Assembly (NCBI RefSeq): GCF_026163685.1
Contig: NZ_JAOXSR010000008.1
Coordinates: 124,001-188,000, forward strand
DNA length: 64,000 bases
Direction of reading: 5' to 3'
DNA from: Oerskovia flava
Lineage (GTDB): Bacteria; Actinomycetota; Actinomycetes; Actinomycetales; Cellulomonadaceae
Shown here: positions 17,383-26,058 of the stretch, one piece after another
Numbering within the stretch: position 1 is the stretch's first letter
How the letters are laid out: each line of letters starts with the position of its first letter
Notes under the pieces: model-generated
What the model was told of the DNA's origin: nothing
Database searches by the model: none
Seen by the model: only the letters and a program-made list of their open reading frames with translations
Position numbers and translations under genes: made by a program

Positions 17383-18591
17383 ATGACGAGCACGAGCCCG
17401 GGGACGCCGGCCGCCGACAGCACGCGCCCGCTCGCGCACGGCTCGGCGAGGCCGCCTCGGTGGTTCGCCCGCGGGCTCGTCATGGTCGTCGTCGCGGTGT
17501 TCGTCGGGATCTTCGCCTGGTACGCGATGGGCACCCTCCGGGGGCTGGCGGTGAACATCCTCATCGCGTTCTTCATCGCTCTCGCGCTCGAGCCGATCGT
17601 CGTGTGGCTCGTCCGGCACGGCTGGCGCCGGGGCGCGGCGGCAGGCATCTCCCTCATCGGCGGCGTCGTGGCCGTGATCGCCATGTTCGCGCTCTTCGGC
17701 AACCTGTTCGTGCAGCAGCTCATCGCGCTCATGCGGACCATCCCGACGCTCTACGAGTCGATCCAGACTGGTATCGCGACCCGGTTCGACATCGAGATCC
17801 CCGATTCCGACGACCTGCTGCGGCAGGGCCTGACCGAGTTCGGCGAGGACGTCGCGTCCGGCGCGCTGATCGTCGGCACCACGCTCCTGGGCGGGATCTT
17901 CGCCTTCCTCACGATCATGCTCGTGGCCTACTACCTCCTCGCCGCAGGGCCACGGTTCCGTGCCGCGATCTGCGCCCGGCTGACGCCGAACCGGCAGTCC
18001 GAGGTGCTGCGGATGTGGGAGATCACGCAGGTGAAGGTCTCGGACTTCATCAACTCACGCATCGTGCTCGCCGCGCTCTCGAGCGTTTTCACCTTCGTGT
18101 TCCTGCTGATCCTGCAGACGCCCTACGCCCTGCCGCTCGCGCTCTTCACCGGGGTCGTGTCCCAGTTCGTCCCCACCATCGGGACGTACATCGGCGGTGC
18201 GCTGCCGATCGTCGTCGCCCTGACGTCGCAGGGCCTCCCGCAGGGGCTGGCCGTCCTCATCTTCATCGTCGCCTACCAGCAGCTGGAGAACCTGTACTTC
18301 TCGCCGAAGATCTCCGCCCGTGCGCTCGAGATGAACCCGGCGGTCTCCTTCGTGGTGGTCCTCGCCTTCGGCGCGGTGTTCGGCGCGTTGGGAGCGTTCC
18401 TCGCACTGCCGATCGCGGCGACCATCCAGGCGATCGCCAACACCTATTTCCAACGGCACGAGCTCGTCGAGTCGCACATGCTCCACGATCCGGAGAACGA
18501 CAACGACGACCCTCGTCGACGGTCGAACCGGAGAGCCGCTCGAGAGGCCGCGCGCACCGTCGACGAGCGCCACGCCGACGGGGTCGAGTAG
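17383..18591 (+). CDS. AI-2E family transporter (PerM-like)
   Basis: 402 residues with about seven to eight membrane segments. Family features are the extracellular loop after the third segment and the GxYIGGALP and PKISARALEMNP motifs. These proteins export small molecules or ions; the AI-2 role of the founding member should not be assumed here. TACCTT (17371-17376) lies 6 nt before the ATG with no Shine-Dalgarno, so the transcript is probably leaderless. The C-terminal 35 residues are charged and cytoplasmic. Confidence 0.85.
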   Translation: MTSTSPGTPAADSTRPLAHGSARPPRWFARGLVMVVVAVFVGIFAWYAMGTLRGLAVNILIAFFIALALEPIVVWLVRHGWRRGAAAGISLIGGVVAVIAMFALFGNLFVQQLIALMRTIPTLYESIQTGIATRFDIEIPDSDDLLRQGLTEFGEDVASGALIVGTTLLGGIFAFLTIMLVAYYLLAAGPRFRAAICARLTPNRQSEVLRMWEITQVKVSDFINSRIVLAALSSVFTFVFLLILQTPYALPLALFTGVVSQFVPTIGTYIGGALPIVVALTSQGLPQGLAVLIFIVAYQQLENLYFSPKISARALEMNPAVSFVVVLAFGAVFGALGAFLALPIAATIQAIANTYFQRHELVESHMLHDPENDNDDPRRRSNRRAAREAARTVDERHADGVE

Positions 18592-18631
18592 AGGACCGAA
18601 TCTGACCTCTACTGTCCCTAGTGTCGGAGAC

Positions 18632-19846
18632 ATGGACACCACGACCAGCGCCTCCGCCGCCGCGGCCTCCCTCGTCCCGACGACCGCCGTCCGGCCCTTC
18701 CGGCTCGAGATCCCCCAGGCGGCTCTCGACGACCTGCACGACCGCCTCGCCCGCACACGGTTCGCCCCGCCGCTGCCCGGCGACGGCTGGGAGACCGGCG
18801 TCCCGGTCGCGTACCAGCGCGAGCTCGTCACCTACTGGCTCGAGGAGTACGACTGGCGCGCCCAGGAAGCCGCGATCAACACGTACCCCCAGATCACCAC
18901 GGAGATCGACGGCCTGCAGGTCCACGCCGTCCACGTCCGCTCGCGGCACGCCGGCGCACTCCCGCTGCTGCTCACCCACGGATGGCCGGGATCGTTCGTC
19001 GAGCTCCTCGACCTGATCGGCCCGCTCACCGATCCCGTCGCGCACGGCGGCGACGCCGCCGACGCGTTCCACGTCGTCATCCCCAGCCTGCCCGGCTTCG
19101 GCTTCTCCGGTCCCGTGCACAACGCCGGGTGGGACACCACCCGGACCGCGGCGGCCTGGGCGGAGCTCATGCGGCGCCTCGGCTACGACCGGTACGGCGT
19201 CCAGGGCGGTGACATCGGTGCGGCGGTGTCACCGGAGGTCGCGCGGGTGACCCGGACGGACGACGGCACCGGCGACGTCGTCGGCGTCCACCTCAACGGC
19301 AACGTCGGCACCCCGTTCCACGAGCTCGACGACGACGAGCGCGCGTCGCTCACCGACCTCGAGCGCGACAGGGTCGACCGCATCGGCCGCTTCGTCACCG
19401 AGGAGTTCGGCTACATCTCCATCCAGTCGACCCGGCCCGGGACGCTCGGGGCGGCGCTCGCCGACTCCCCCGTCGGCCAGCTCACCTGGATCGTCGACAA
19501 GCTGCGCGAGTGGACGCACCCCCGCGAGGCACTGCCCCACGAGGTCCTCGGCACCGACCGGCTCCTGACGAACGCGATGGTCTACTGGCTGAGCAACACC
19601 GGTGCGTCGTCGGCGTACGTCGGCTACGCCCAGGAGTCGGCGTGGGGTGAGGAGAAGACCCCGACGGACGTCCCGACGGCGGTCATCACGTTCGCGCACG
19701 ACGTCGGCATCCGCCGCTACGCCGAGGGTGAGCACCACATCACGCGCTGGACCGACATCCCCGAGCGCGGCGGCCATTTCGCGGCGATGGAAGAGCCCGA
19801 GGCACTCACCGCAGACGTCCGCGAGTTCTTCGCCGACCTGCGCTGA
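18632..19846 (+). CDS. Epoxide hydrolase, microsomal type (EHN + alpha/beta hydrolase)
   Basis: 404 residues. The N-terminal EHN domain (about 20-130) is followed by the alpha/beta-hydrolase core. Oxyanion motif HGWPG at 116-120, nucleophile Asp194 in QGGDIGA, and catalytic His in RGGHFAAME near the C-terminus. The enzyme opens epoxides to diols through an ester intermediate. No signal peptide. The gene stands alone, with the next gene starting about 50 bp later. Confidence 0.9.
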   Translation: MDTTTSASAAAASLVPTTAVRPFRLEIPQAALDDLHDRLARTRFAPPLPGDGWETGVPVAYQRELVTYWLEEYDWRAQEAAINTYPQITTEIDGLQVHAVHVRSRHAGALPLLLTHGWPGSFVELLDLIGPLTDPVAHGGDAADAFHVVIPSLPGFGFSGPVHNAGWDTTRTAAAWAELMRRLGYDRYGVQGGDIGAAVSPEVARVTRTDDGTGDVVGVHLNGNVGTPFHELDDDERASLTDLERDRVDRIGRFVTEEFGYISIQSTRPGTLGAALADSPVGQLTWIVDKLREWTHPREALPHEVLGTDRLLTNAMVYWLSNTGASSAYVGYAQESAWGEEKTPTDVPTAVITFAHDVGIRRYAEGEHHITRWTDIPERGGHFAAMEEPEALTADVREFFADLR

Positions 19847-19896
19847 CCGCGAGTCGCCCGACGAGGAGCCGCCGCTCGGCGCATACGCTGCCGTCC

Positions 19897-20520
19897 GTGA
19901 ACGATGCCGCGAACGAGTCCTGTCAGGACTGCACCGAGCCCGTCGGGGGAAGAGTCCTACAAGATCTGGCTGAGGTTGGCTACGAGTTCAACTCACTGGC
20001 TGATCTCCGGCGGTCAGGGCTTCGCTATCGAGAGGCGATTCCTGCGCTCCTCTCCGGTCTCGAGGTAGCGACCAGCCACAAGGACATGGAAGAGATCGTG
20101 AGGGCGCTGAGCGTGCCGTGGGCGAGGCCGGCCGCGACCGGTCCGCTCATTGCACGGTTCCGGCAGGTCGAGGACGAGAGCGGGTTGGGCTTGCGGTGGA
20201 CGATCGGCAACGCTCTTGAGGTCCTCTGGGACGACTCCTTCTTCGACGACCTGGTGTCGCTGGCGCGTGATCAGCGCTTCGGCAGGGCTCGCGAGATGCT
20301 GGTCCTCGGCTTGGCGAAGTCCAAGCGTCCTGAGGTGGGTGCCGTCCTGGTTCATCTTCTGGACGACCCTACGGTCGACGGCCACGCGGTCAGTGCTCTG
20401 AGCGGGCTCTTCAGACGGATCAAGGTCCCCGCGGCTCGCGCGGGTCTTGAACGGATGCTGGGTGACGATCGTGCGTGGGTGCGCAAGAAGGCGCAACGGG
20501 CGTTGTCTGCGCTCGCGTGA
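19897..20520 (+). CDS. HEAT-repeat protein of unknown function
   Basis: 207 residues. The sequence is alpha-helical with HEAT-like repeats (YREAIPALLSGL, RPEVGAVLVHLL, VRKKAQRALSAL), suited to protein-protein contact. No catalytic motif is seen. Third codon positions hold more A and T than in neighbouring genes (for example tac aag atc tgg runs near the start), which hints at recent acquisition. TACGCT lies 7 nt before the GTG at 19897 with no Shine-Dalgarno, so initiation is probably leaderless. Confidence 0.75.
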   Translation: MNDAANESCQDCTEPVGGRVLQDLAEVGYEFNSLADLRRSGLRYREAIPALLSGLEVATSHKDMEEIVRALSVPWARPAATGPLIARFRQVEDESGLGLRWTIGNALEVLWDDSFFDDLVSLARDQRFGRAREMLVLGLAKSKRPEVGAVLVHLLDDPTVDGHAVSALSGLFRRIKVPAARAGLERMLGDDRAWVRKKAQRALSALA

Positions 20521-20533
20521 GCCGTTCCCCGCG

Positions 20534-20718
20534 TCACGCGACACCATTCTCGCCCGGGCGATGCACCCCCTCGAGCAGGTAGATCGCGTCCTCGTCGTCG
20601 AGAAACTCTGTGACGGAGCGGCGCTCGCGCTGACGCACGAGGCGTCGGTCTCGGGACACCGGTAGGGGTGTCGGTGGAGGCAGGCGGTGGCACCGCAGTC
20701 GTGACAGGTCGCGACCAC
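20534..20718 (-). pseudogene. Small Zn-ribbon protein gene interrupted by a frameshift
   Basis: Reading minus from a GTG at 20718, one frame gives CHDCG-x3-C with a second Cys pair (RCPETDASC) and strong GC3 bias for about 31 codons. The bias then moves to the overlapping -1 frame, which gives RRSVTEFLDDEDAIYLLEG and ends at TGA 20534-20536. The total of 185 nt is one base short of 62 codons. This looks like a single-base deletion near 20615-20635, or a sequencing error or programmed shift. It lies 19 bp behind the SDR gene on the same strand. I do not recognise the family. Confidence 0.45.
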
Positions 20719-20737
20719 GGCGCCACCGGCGAGCAGG

Positions 20738-21451
20738 CTAGGCCTTGGCGGCGGCCAGTTCCGGGTAGACGGCTTCCAGAGGAGCGCTGAGTCCGGCCTT
20801 GGCCCGGACGGACGTCTCATCAGCGAGGACCTCGTGCTCCCCCGCCTCGGTGGCGTCGAGCACGCTGCGCACGAGGTCGGCAGGGTCGACCTTGGGATCG
20901 GTGGTTCCCGCGGCCATCGGGGTGTCGACCCACCCGACGTGCACGCCGACGACGTGCACCCCCGCCGGGGCGAGCTCGAGGCGCAGGGAGTTGGTCGCGG
21001 ACCACAGGGCCGCCTTGGTCGCGCTGTAGATGCCGGCGACCGCGTACCAGCTCAGGGCCGAGTGGATGTCGATGATGGCTGCCCCGTCCTTCGCCGACAG
21101 GATCGGTGCGAACGCACGAGCCAGGAGGAGCGGTCCGACAAAGTTCGTCTCGACGCTCTGGCGGATCTCCTCGTCGGTGTGCGTGAGGATCCCGGGGCTG
21201 GAGGCCGACACGCCGGCGTTGTTGATGAGGACGGTCACGTCCGGCGCCGCCTCGACGGCCGCCTGGATCGAGACGGGGTCGGTGACGTCGAGGGCCAGGG
21301 GGACGACGCGCGGGTCGTCCCAGGTGCGAGGGTTGCGGGCCGTGGCGTAGACCTTCGCCGCGCCACGGGCGAGCGCGGCGTGCACGAACGTGGTGCCGAT
21401 CCCGCCGTTGGCTCCGGTGACGAGGACGACTGCTCCGTCGAGTGACGGCAT
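20738..21451 (-). CDS. Short-chain dehydrogenase/reductase
   Basis: 237 residues, classical SDR. The Rossmann motif TGANGGIG lies at about 12-19 and NNAG near 77; the catalytic Tyr-x3-Lys is YSATK, preceded by the Ser in HSALSWY. It uses NAD(P)H to reduce or oxidise an unknown carbonyl or alcohol. The ATG at 21451 has AGGAA 6 nt upstream. It is transcribed away from the oxidoreductase-hydrolase-TetR operon across a 444-bp intergenic region and might belong to the same regulon. Confidence 0.88.
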   Translation of the reverse strand: MPSLDGAVVLVTGANGGIGTTFVHAALARGAAKVYATARNPRTWDDPRVVPLALDVTDPVSIQAAVEAAPDVTVLINNAGVSASSPGILTHTDEEIRQSVETNFVGPLLLARAFAPILSAKDGAAIIDIHSALSWYAVAGIYSATKAALWSATNSLRLELAPAGVHVVGVHVGWVDTPMAAGTTDPKVDPADLVRSVLDATEAGEHEVLADETSVRAKAGLSAPLEAVYPELAAAKA

Positions 21452-21895
21452 GAGGGGTTCCTGCTTTCGTGTGCGGTGGGGTGTCAGGGCGAAACGTGCG
21501 CCGCGCTAGTGACTGTGCTCATAACTGATCGCCGTCATAATCTATTCCAGGCCGCGAGGAGGACGCCGGCGTGGGTGATCGCAGCGACCCGTGCAGTGCC
21601 GCGGCTGCGGCACCGACGGACGCACACACAGGTGGCGGCAGCCAAGATCCGATCGCGCCCGTCCTGCTTCGCTCGCTCCTGGCGCGCGGTCACGTGGCAT
21701 CGACGCCCCACACGCTCGCCTCTTGACTTTATTTCTGAGTAGCCTCATGATTGAGCCTGCTCGGCTCAATGGGATCGGACGAGACCAGGCCGTCGCCGCG
21801 CGGGACTTTCTCCGCCGCCAACGCACGCCGCGGCACCATCCGTCCTCAGCACAAGCCCGGGCCGAACACCACCAGACCACGAAGAAGGAGTCATC
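21452..21895. other. 444-bp divergent intergenic region
   Basis: This stretch separates the SDR from the plus-strand oxidoreductase operon and is more AT-rich than its surroundings. It holds a direct repeat TCATAA at 21519-21524 and 21535-21540 near a possible minus-strand -10 (TAGATT, 21544-21539), and the promoter and inverted repeat described at 21723-21770. Open frames inside it have no codon bias or ribosome-binding site, and I see no gene. Confidence 0.6.
21723..21770 (+). promoter_or_regulatory. Promoter and operator of the oxidoreductase-hydrolase-TetR operon
   Basis: TTGACT (21723-21728), a 17-bp spacer and CATGAT (21746-21751) form a plausible promoter. The inverted repeat ATTGAGCC-tgctc-GGCTCAAT (21750-21770) covers the predicted transcription start. 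The last gene of the operon encodes a TetR regulator, whose autorepression at this site is a reasonable inference. The 5' leader would be about 135 nt. Confidence 0.5.
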
Positions 21896-22900
21896 ATGCG
21901 AGCGTTTGTCGTCAGCAAGTACAAGGAGCCGCTGCAGGAGGCGGACGTCCCCGAGCCAGTGGTCGGAGAGCACGACGTGCTCGTCCAGGTCCAGGCCGCC
22001 GGGCTCAACGTCGTGGACGAGAAGATCCGGCAGGGGTCGTACAAGACGTTGCTCCGGTACGAGCTGCCGCAGGTCATGGGCAGCGACGTCGCCGGAACGG
22101 TGATCGGCGTCGGTGCGAAGGTGCGGGAGCTCGCCCTCGGCGACCAGGTGTACGCCCAGCCCCGCCTCGACCGCATCGACCGCATCGGAACCTTCGCCGA
22201 GCGCATCGCCGTACCCGAGGCCGAGGTGGCCCTCAAGCCCGCGTCGATCAGCCTGGAAGAGGCGGGCTCTCTGCCGCTTGTGGCCCTGACCGCGTGGCAG
22301 GCGCTCGTCGAGAGGGGCAACGTGCAGCCGGGGCAGCGGGTCCTGATCCACGCCGGCGCCGGTGGCGTCGGGACCATCGCGATCCAGCTCGCCAAGCACC
22401 TCGGCGCCACGGTCGCCACCACGGCCAGCGCCGGCAACGCCGACTTCGTCCGGGAGCTGGGTGCCGACAGCGTCATCGACTACCGCAACCAGGACTTCGA
22501 GCAGCTCCTGGACGGGTACGACCTGGTGCTGGACAGCGTCGGCGGGGAGACCCTCGAGAAGTCCCTCCGGGTGCTGCGTCCCGGCGGCAAGGTGATCGGG
22601 ATCGTCGGGCCGCCCGACCCCGCATTCGCCCGGGAGAAGGGCCTGAACCCGGTGATGCGCCTCGCCATGGCTGCGCTCAGCGGAAAGATCCGCCGGCAGG
22701 CGAGGAGGCTCGGGGTGACCTACGAGTTTCTCTTTGTGCACGCCAGCGGCGAGCAGCTCCGCCAGATCACGGCCCTCGTGGACGAGGGCGTGCTGCGCCC
22801 CGTCGTCGGGCGGGTCTTCGCCTTCGACGAGACGGTGCAGGCCGTGCAGTCGCTCGGCAAGGGCGGCGTCCGCGGCAAGTCCGTCATCACCGGGGCCTGA
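21896..22900 (+). CDS. NADP-dependent quinone-oxidoreductase-like MDR enzyme
   Basis: 334 residues of the medium-chain dehydrogenase/reductase family, Zn-independent quinone oxidoreductase branch. The N-terminal GroES-like domain contains AAGLNVVDEKIRQG; the Rossmann domain contains HAGAGGVGTIAIQLAK. Zinc-ligand cysteines are absent. It reduces quinones or activated alkenes with NADPH. AAGGAG lies 6-7 nt before the ATG. First gene of an operon with an alpha/beta hydrolase and a TetR regulator, suggesting inducible detoxification of a small electrophile. Confidence 0.88.
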   Translation: MRAFVVSKYKEPLQEADVPEPVVGEHDVLVQVQAAGLNVVDEKIRQGSYKTLLRYELPQVMGSDVAGTVIGVGAKVRELALGDQVYAQPRLDRIDRIGTFAERIAVPEAEVALKPASISLEEAGSLPLVALTAWQALVERGNVQPGQRVLIHAGAGGVGTIAIQLAKHLGATVATTASAGNADFVRELGADSVIDYRNQDFEQLLDGYDLVLDSVGGETLEKSLRVLRPGGKVIGIVGPPDPAFAREKGLNPVMRLAMAALSGKIRRQARRLGVTYEFLFVHASGEQLRQITALVDEGVLRPVVGRVFAFDETVQAVQSLGKGGVRGKSVITGA

Positions 22901-22943
22901 AGGCCCTCCTCACCCGTCGAACGACCAGGAAGCAGGAGACATC

Positions 22944-23810
22944 ATGAGCACCGCCAGCACGTCGAACCAACCCGTCGTCACCTCGTACGCGCACGCCCCG
23001 ACCCGCACCATCACCGCCGGCGGCGTCACCTACGCCTACAGGGAGCTCGGCCCGAAGGGTGGGATCCCCGTAGTGTTCTTCGTGCACCTCGCCGCGACGC
23101 TGGACAACTGGGACCCCCGGATCGTGGACCCCATCGCGCAGAACCGCCACGTCATCACCTTCGACAACCGAGGCGTCGGCGCCTCCACCGGCAGCGTCCC
23201 CGACGACGTCGAGGCCATGGCCGACGACGCCTACACGTTCATCAAGGCCCTCGGCTTCGACACGATCGACATCTTCTCCTTCTCCCTGGGCGGCATGATC
23301 GCGCAAGACCTCGTGGTCAAGCACCCCGACCTGGTCCGCAAGCTCGTCCTGACCGGCACCGGACCCCGGGGCGGCAAGGACATCGACAAGATCGTCGCCA
23401 CCACCTACTACGACGTCCTGCGCGCGACCCTGACCCGGAAGGACCCGAAGGAGCTCCTGTTCTTCCACCGGAACGCCACCGGCAAGCCCGCCGCCCGCGC
23501 GTTCATCGACCGCCTCAAGGAGCGCACGGTCGACCGCGACAAGGACATCTCGATGAAGGGGTTCCGGACCCAGCTCAAGGCGATCCAGAGGTACGGGCGC
23601 TCGGCCCCGTCCGACCTGTCGACGCTCACGCAACCCACCCTGATCGCCAACGGCGACAACGACCGGATGGTGCCCACGGTCCTCTCCGAGGACCTGCACC
23701 GGCGCATCAAGGGCTCCGAGCTGGTCATCTACCCCGACTCCGGGCACGGCGGCATCTTCCAGTTCCACCAGAAGTTCGCCCCCGTCGCCGCCGAGTTCCT
23801 CGGCCGCTGA
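22944..23810 (+). CDS. Alpha/beta hydrolase
   Basis: 288 residues. The nucleophile elbow is FSFSLGG with Ser as nucleophile, the acid lies in NGDNDRMV, and the catalytic His in DSGHGG. The oxyanion region reads VVFFVHLAATLDNW. The fold matches esterase/peroxidase-like hydrolases, with no cofactor. Start ATG at 22944 has AGCAGGAGAC upstream. It is the second gene of the operon, 43 bp after the oxidoreductase. Confidence 0.87.
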   Translation: MSTASTSNQPVVTSYAHAPTRTITAGGVTYAYRELGPKGGIPVVFFVHLAATLDNWDPRIVDPIAQNRHVITFDNRGVGASTGSVPDDVEAMADDAYTFIKALGFDTIDIFSFSLGGMIAQDLVVKHPDLVRKLVLTGTGPRGGKDIDKIVATTYYDVLRATLTRKDPKELLFFHRNATGKPAARAFIDRLKERTVDRDKDISMKGFRTQLKAIQRYGRSAPSDLSTLTQPTLIANGDNDRMVPTVLSEDLHRRIKGSELVIYPDSGHGGIFQFHQKFAPVAAEFLGR

Positions 23811-23860
23811 CCGCACCGACCGACCGGAGGCTGGGGCATGGCTGCGACACGGCACCCGAC

Positions 23861-23881
23861 GAAGAAGGCGTTCGCCTCTTC
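23861..23881 (+). terminator. Hairpin between the hydrolase and tetR genes
   Basis: GAAGAAGGCG and CGCCTCTTC pair across a TT loop, with one bulged A. There is no T-tract after it, so it could be a weak terminator or attenuator reducing read-through into the tetR gene, or an mRNA-stabilising stem. It sits about 120 bp before the tetR start. Confidence 0.35.
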
Positions 23882-24004
23882 GACAGTGCTGCCTCCGGCG
23901 ACGGAACGCGGTCCGCACCGGCGCCTCTCCGGGACGCCCCTGGTCGCCGTGGAAGAATGAGCGCCGGCACATCCGAGCCCGCTCAGCAACGAAGGAGGGC
24001 AGCC

Positions 24005-24607
24005 ATGCCACTCACCTCCCAGCCGGTCGGACGGCGCGAGCGGAACAAGCAGGCCAAGCTGGAACGGATCGTGGCCGCCGCGAGCGAGCTGTTCGCCGAG
24101 CGCGGCGTCGACGAGGTCACCACCCAGGAGATCGCCGAGAAGGCCGACATCGGTGCGGGCACGCTGTTCCTGTACGCCAGGACGAAGGGCGAGCTCCTGC
24201 TGCTCGTCCAGAACTCCTTCTACGCCGAAGCGCTCGAGCAGGGCTGGTCAGCGGCCGAGGGCTTCACCGACACGCTCGACGCGGTGATGGCGATCGTCCG
24301 CCCGGTCGTGGAGTGCAACCGCAAGCAGGTCGACAACGGGCGGACCTACCTGCGGGAGATCGTCTTCGGCGACCCTGCCGAACCCCATCACCGCGACGCC
24401 CTCGCCCTCACCGTGCAGACCGAGGAAGCGATCGCCGCCGTCCTGCTGCGCGACGAGCGCACCAGCCCGAAGGACGCCGCGGTCCGGGCACACATCGTCT
24501 CCGCCATCATGTTCATCAGCATGGCCGCGACCATCAACGCCGCCCACCCGGTCGACGACGTCGTCCGGGAGATCCGGGACCAGGTGCAGGTACTCCTCCC
24601 CGAGTGA
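24005..24607 (+). CDS. TetR/AcrR-family regulator
   Basis: 200 residues. The N-terminal helix-turn-helix is TTQEIAEKADIGAGTLFLYARTK; the C-terminal part is a helical ligand domain. The ATG at 24005 is preferred over one at 23957 because GAAGGAGGG lies 6 nt upstream of it. It follows the oxidoreductase and hydrolase genes and is their probable repressor, acting at the inverted repeat 21750-21770. Confidence 0.88.
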   Translation: MPLTSQPVGRRERNKQAKLERIVAAASELFAERGVDEVTTQEIAEKADIGAGTLFLYARTKGELLLLVQNSFYAEALEQGWSAAEGFTDTLDAVMAIVRPVVECNRKQVDNGRTYLREIVFGDPAEPHHRDALALTVQTEEAIAAVLLRDERTSPKDAAVRAHIVSAIMFISMAATINAAHPVDDVVREIRDQVQVLLPE

Positions 24608-24618
24608 CGCCACGTCAC
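24604..24618. terminator. Short stem-loop between convergent genes
   Basis: GTGACG-cca-CGTCAC is a perfect 6-bp stem that contains both stop codons of the convergent tetR and TPR genes, which end only 7 bp apart. With no T-tract, termination is a guess from position. Confidence 0.3.
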
Positions 24619-25406
24619 GGGGTGCGGCGTGGGGACGGAGTGCCGACGTGCCGCTCGAGCAAGCGTGCTGCCAGCTCGTCTCCTCGCTCCTTCGCCGAGC
24701 GCCAGTGCTCCTGCGCGGCGACGGCATCACCCCGGGCGTGCAGGATCGTGCCCAGGTAGGTGAGGGCGTGCAGATCACCCTCGCGAGCGGCCGGTCCGAG
24801 GACTCGGACGGCGTCGTCGGTCCTCCCCGCCTCGTCATAGAAGTTTGCCAGCGTCACCGCGACGCCGTGCTCCCCCCGGGCGATGAACCCCTCGAGCAGC
24901 TGGATCGCGGCGTCGTCGTCGAGCTCGCCGCTCAGCGCGTAGTCGACAGCGGACTCCCAGCTCTCCCCCGCAGAGCCACGAAGCTCGGACAACGCGCCCT
25001 CGTCGTCGCCGAGCTCGCGAAGCACTCGCGCCAGTCGCATGCTCGCACCAGGGAGGCTCTTGGCCCGGGAGTGGAACTCTCGTGCCTCCGCGAGCTCTCC
25101 GGAATCCTCGAGTGCCTGGGCGAGCATCAGAGCTCCCTTCGGATCGCCCACCTCCGCGGCCTGACGAAAGCACCGCAGTGCGCTCTCCGTCGCGCCCGTG
25201 TCGAGGTGCAAGAGGCCCAGGTTGTACGGCGCCTCCGCGACACCGGCACGGATCGCCGCTTCGTAGAACGGGATCGCGGCGGCCGTGTGCCCGAGGGCGG
25301 TCAGGTCGTTCGCGAGGTCGAAGCAGAGATCGGGATCGATGGAGACGAGCGCGTCAAGGTCCTCACGGAGTGCGGACTGCGTCGCGTCCGGGCGGCCTTC
25401 GGCCAT
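24615..25406 (-). CDS. TPR/Sel1-like repeat protein
   Basis: 263 residues made of about seven 34-36-residue helical repeats, with recurring A-x3-Y/L and LG-x-A signatures (AAIPFYEAAIRAGVAEAPYN, SALRCFRQAAEVGD, LTYLGTILHARGD). Such solenoids mediate protein-protein contact; no enzymatic motif is present. AGGAGAGG lies 8 nt before the ATG. It stands alone between the tetR operon and the divergently transcribed uspA-crcB operon. Confidence 0.78.
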   Translation of the reverse strand: MAEGRPDATQSALREDLDALVSIDPDLCFDLANDLTALGHTAAAIPFYEAAIRAGVAEAPYNLGLLHLDTGATESALRCFRQAAEVGDPKGALMLAQALEDSGELAEAREFHSRAKSLPGASMRLARVLRELGDDEGALSELRGSAGESWESAVDYALSGELDDDAAIQLLEGFIARGEHGVAVTLANFYDEAGRTDDAVRVLGPAAREGDLHALTYLGTILHARGDAVAAQEHWRSAKERGDELAARLLERHVGTPSPRRTP

Positions 25407-25569
25407 CACGTTGCCTCTCCTCGTGCGGTCCCGTACACCGGCGGCCAACGGGTCGCAGCGGGAATCTAGCGCTGACAAATCTCCGGCGGCAAGGACTGCG
25501 CGACCTGCCGCCCCGATGCCACGTCCTACGATGAGGAGGACCACAGCGGCTGAGCGGGAGGCGTCACAG

Positions 25570-26058
25570 ATGGCTAGGCACGCGGCCCGCCCGGTCGTCG
25601 TCGGGCTCACGGGCGCGCAGGCCGAGTCGGTGCTGGGCGCGGCCCTGGACCTCGCTGCGGACCTGCGGACCTCGCTCGTCGCCGTCTGGGTCGACGAGGG
25701 CCGCGTGCGGCTCCCGCCCGACGCACAGGGAGTGGTCGTCACCGTGCCCGTCGACCCGGACGCGGGCGACCCCGGCACCACCGCTCCCGCCGTCCTCGCC
25801 GACGCCGCGGCCCGGGGCGCCGCCGCGGGTGTCACGGTCAGCACGGTGGTCGGTGCAGGCGCCCCCGCCGCGGAGCTCGCCCGCGTGGCGGAGGAGGCGG
25901 ACGCACGGCTCGTGGTCATCGGGGCGCGCCGGACCGGCATGACGGGGTGGATGCACCACCTCGTCGGGGGCACGGTCGCCGGTCACCTCGCCCACGACCA
26001 GGCGAGGCCGGTCGTCGTCGTCCCGCAGGACGCCGCGTCCGCGCCGGAGGGGGCGTGA
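25570..26058 (+). CDS. Universal stress protein (UspA family)
   Basis: 162 residues, a single Usp domain. The C-terminal nucleotide-binding signature is present as VIGARRTGMTGWMHHLVGGTVAGHLA, close to G-x2-G-x9-G-S/T. GGGAGG precedes the ATG. Its stop overlaps the GTG of the first crcB gene (GTGA), so stress protein and fluoride channel are made together, which suggests a fluoride or anion stress link. Confidence 0.85.
   Translation: MARHAARPVVVGLTGAQAESVLGAALDLAADLRTSLVAVWVDEGRVRLPPDAQGVVVTVPVDPDAGDPGTTAPAVLADAAARGAAAGVTVSTVVGAGAPAAELARVAEEADARLVVIGARRTGMTGWMHHLVGGTVAGHLAHDQARPVVVVPQDAASAPEGA

Noticed and set aside
21476-21742. 88-codon open frame in the SDR-oxidoreductase gap
   Set aside because: No ribosome-binding site, poor codon bias and no recognisable sequence; it also overlaps the promoter region.
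25407-25569. Fluoride riboswitch before the uspA-crcB operon
   Set aside because: I looked for the conserved crcB-motif pseudoknot elements and did not recognise them in this 163-bp gap.
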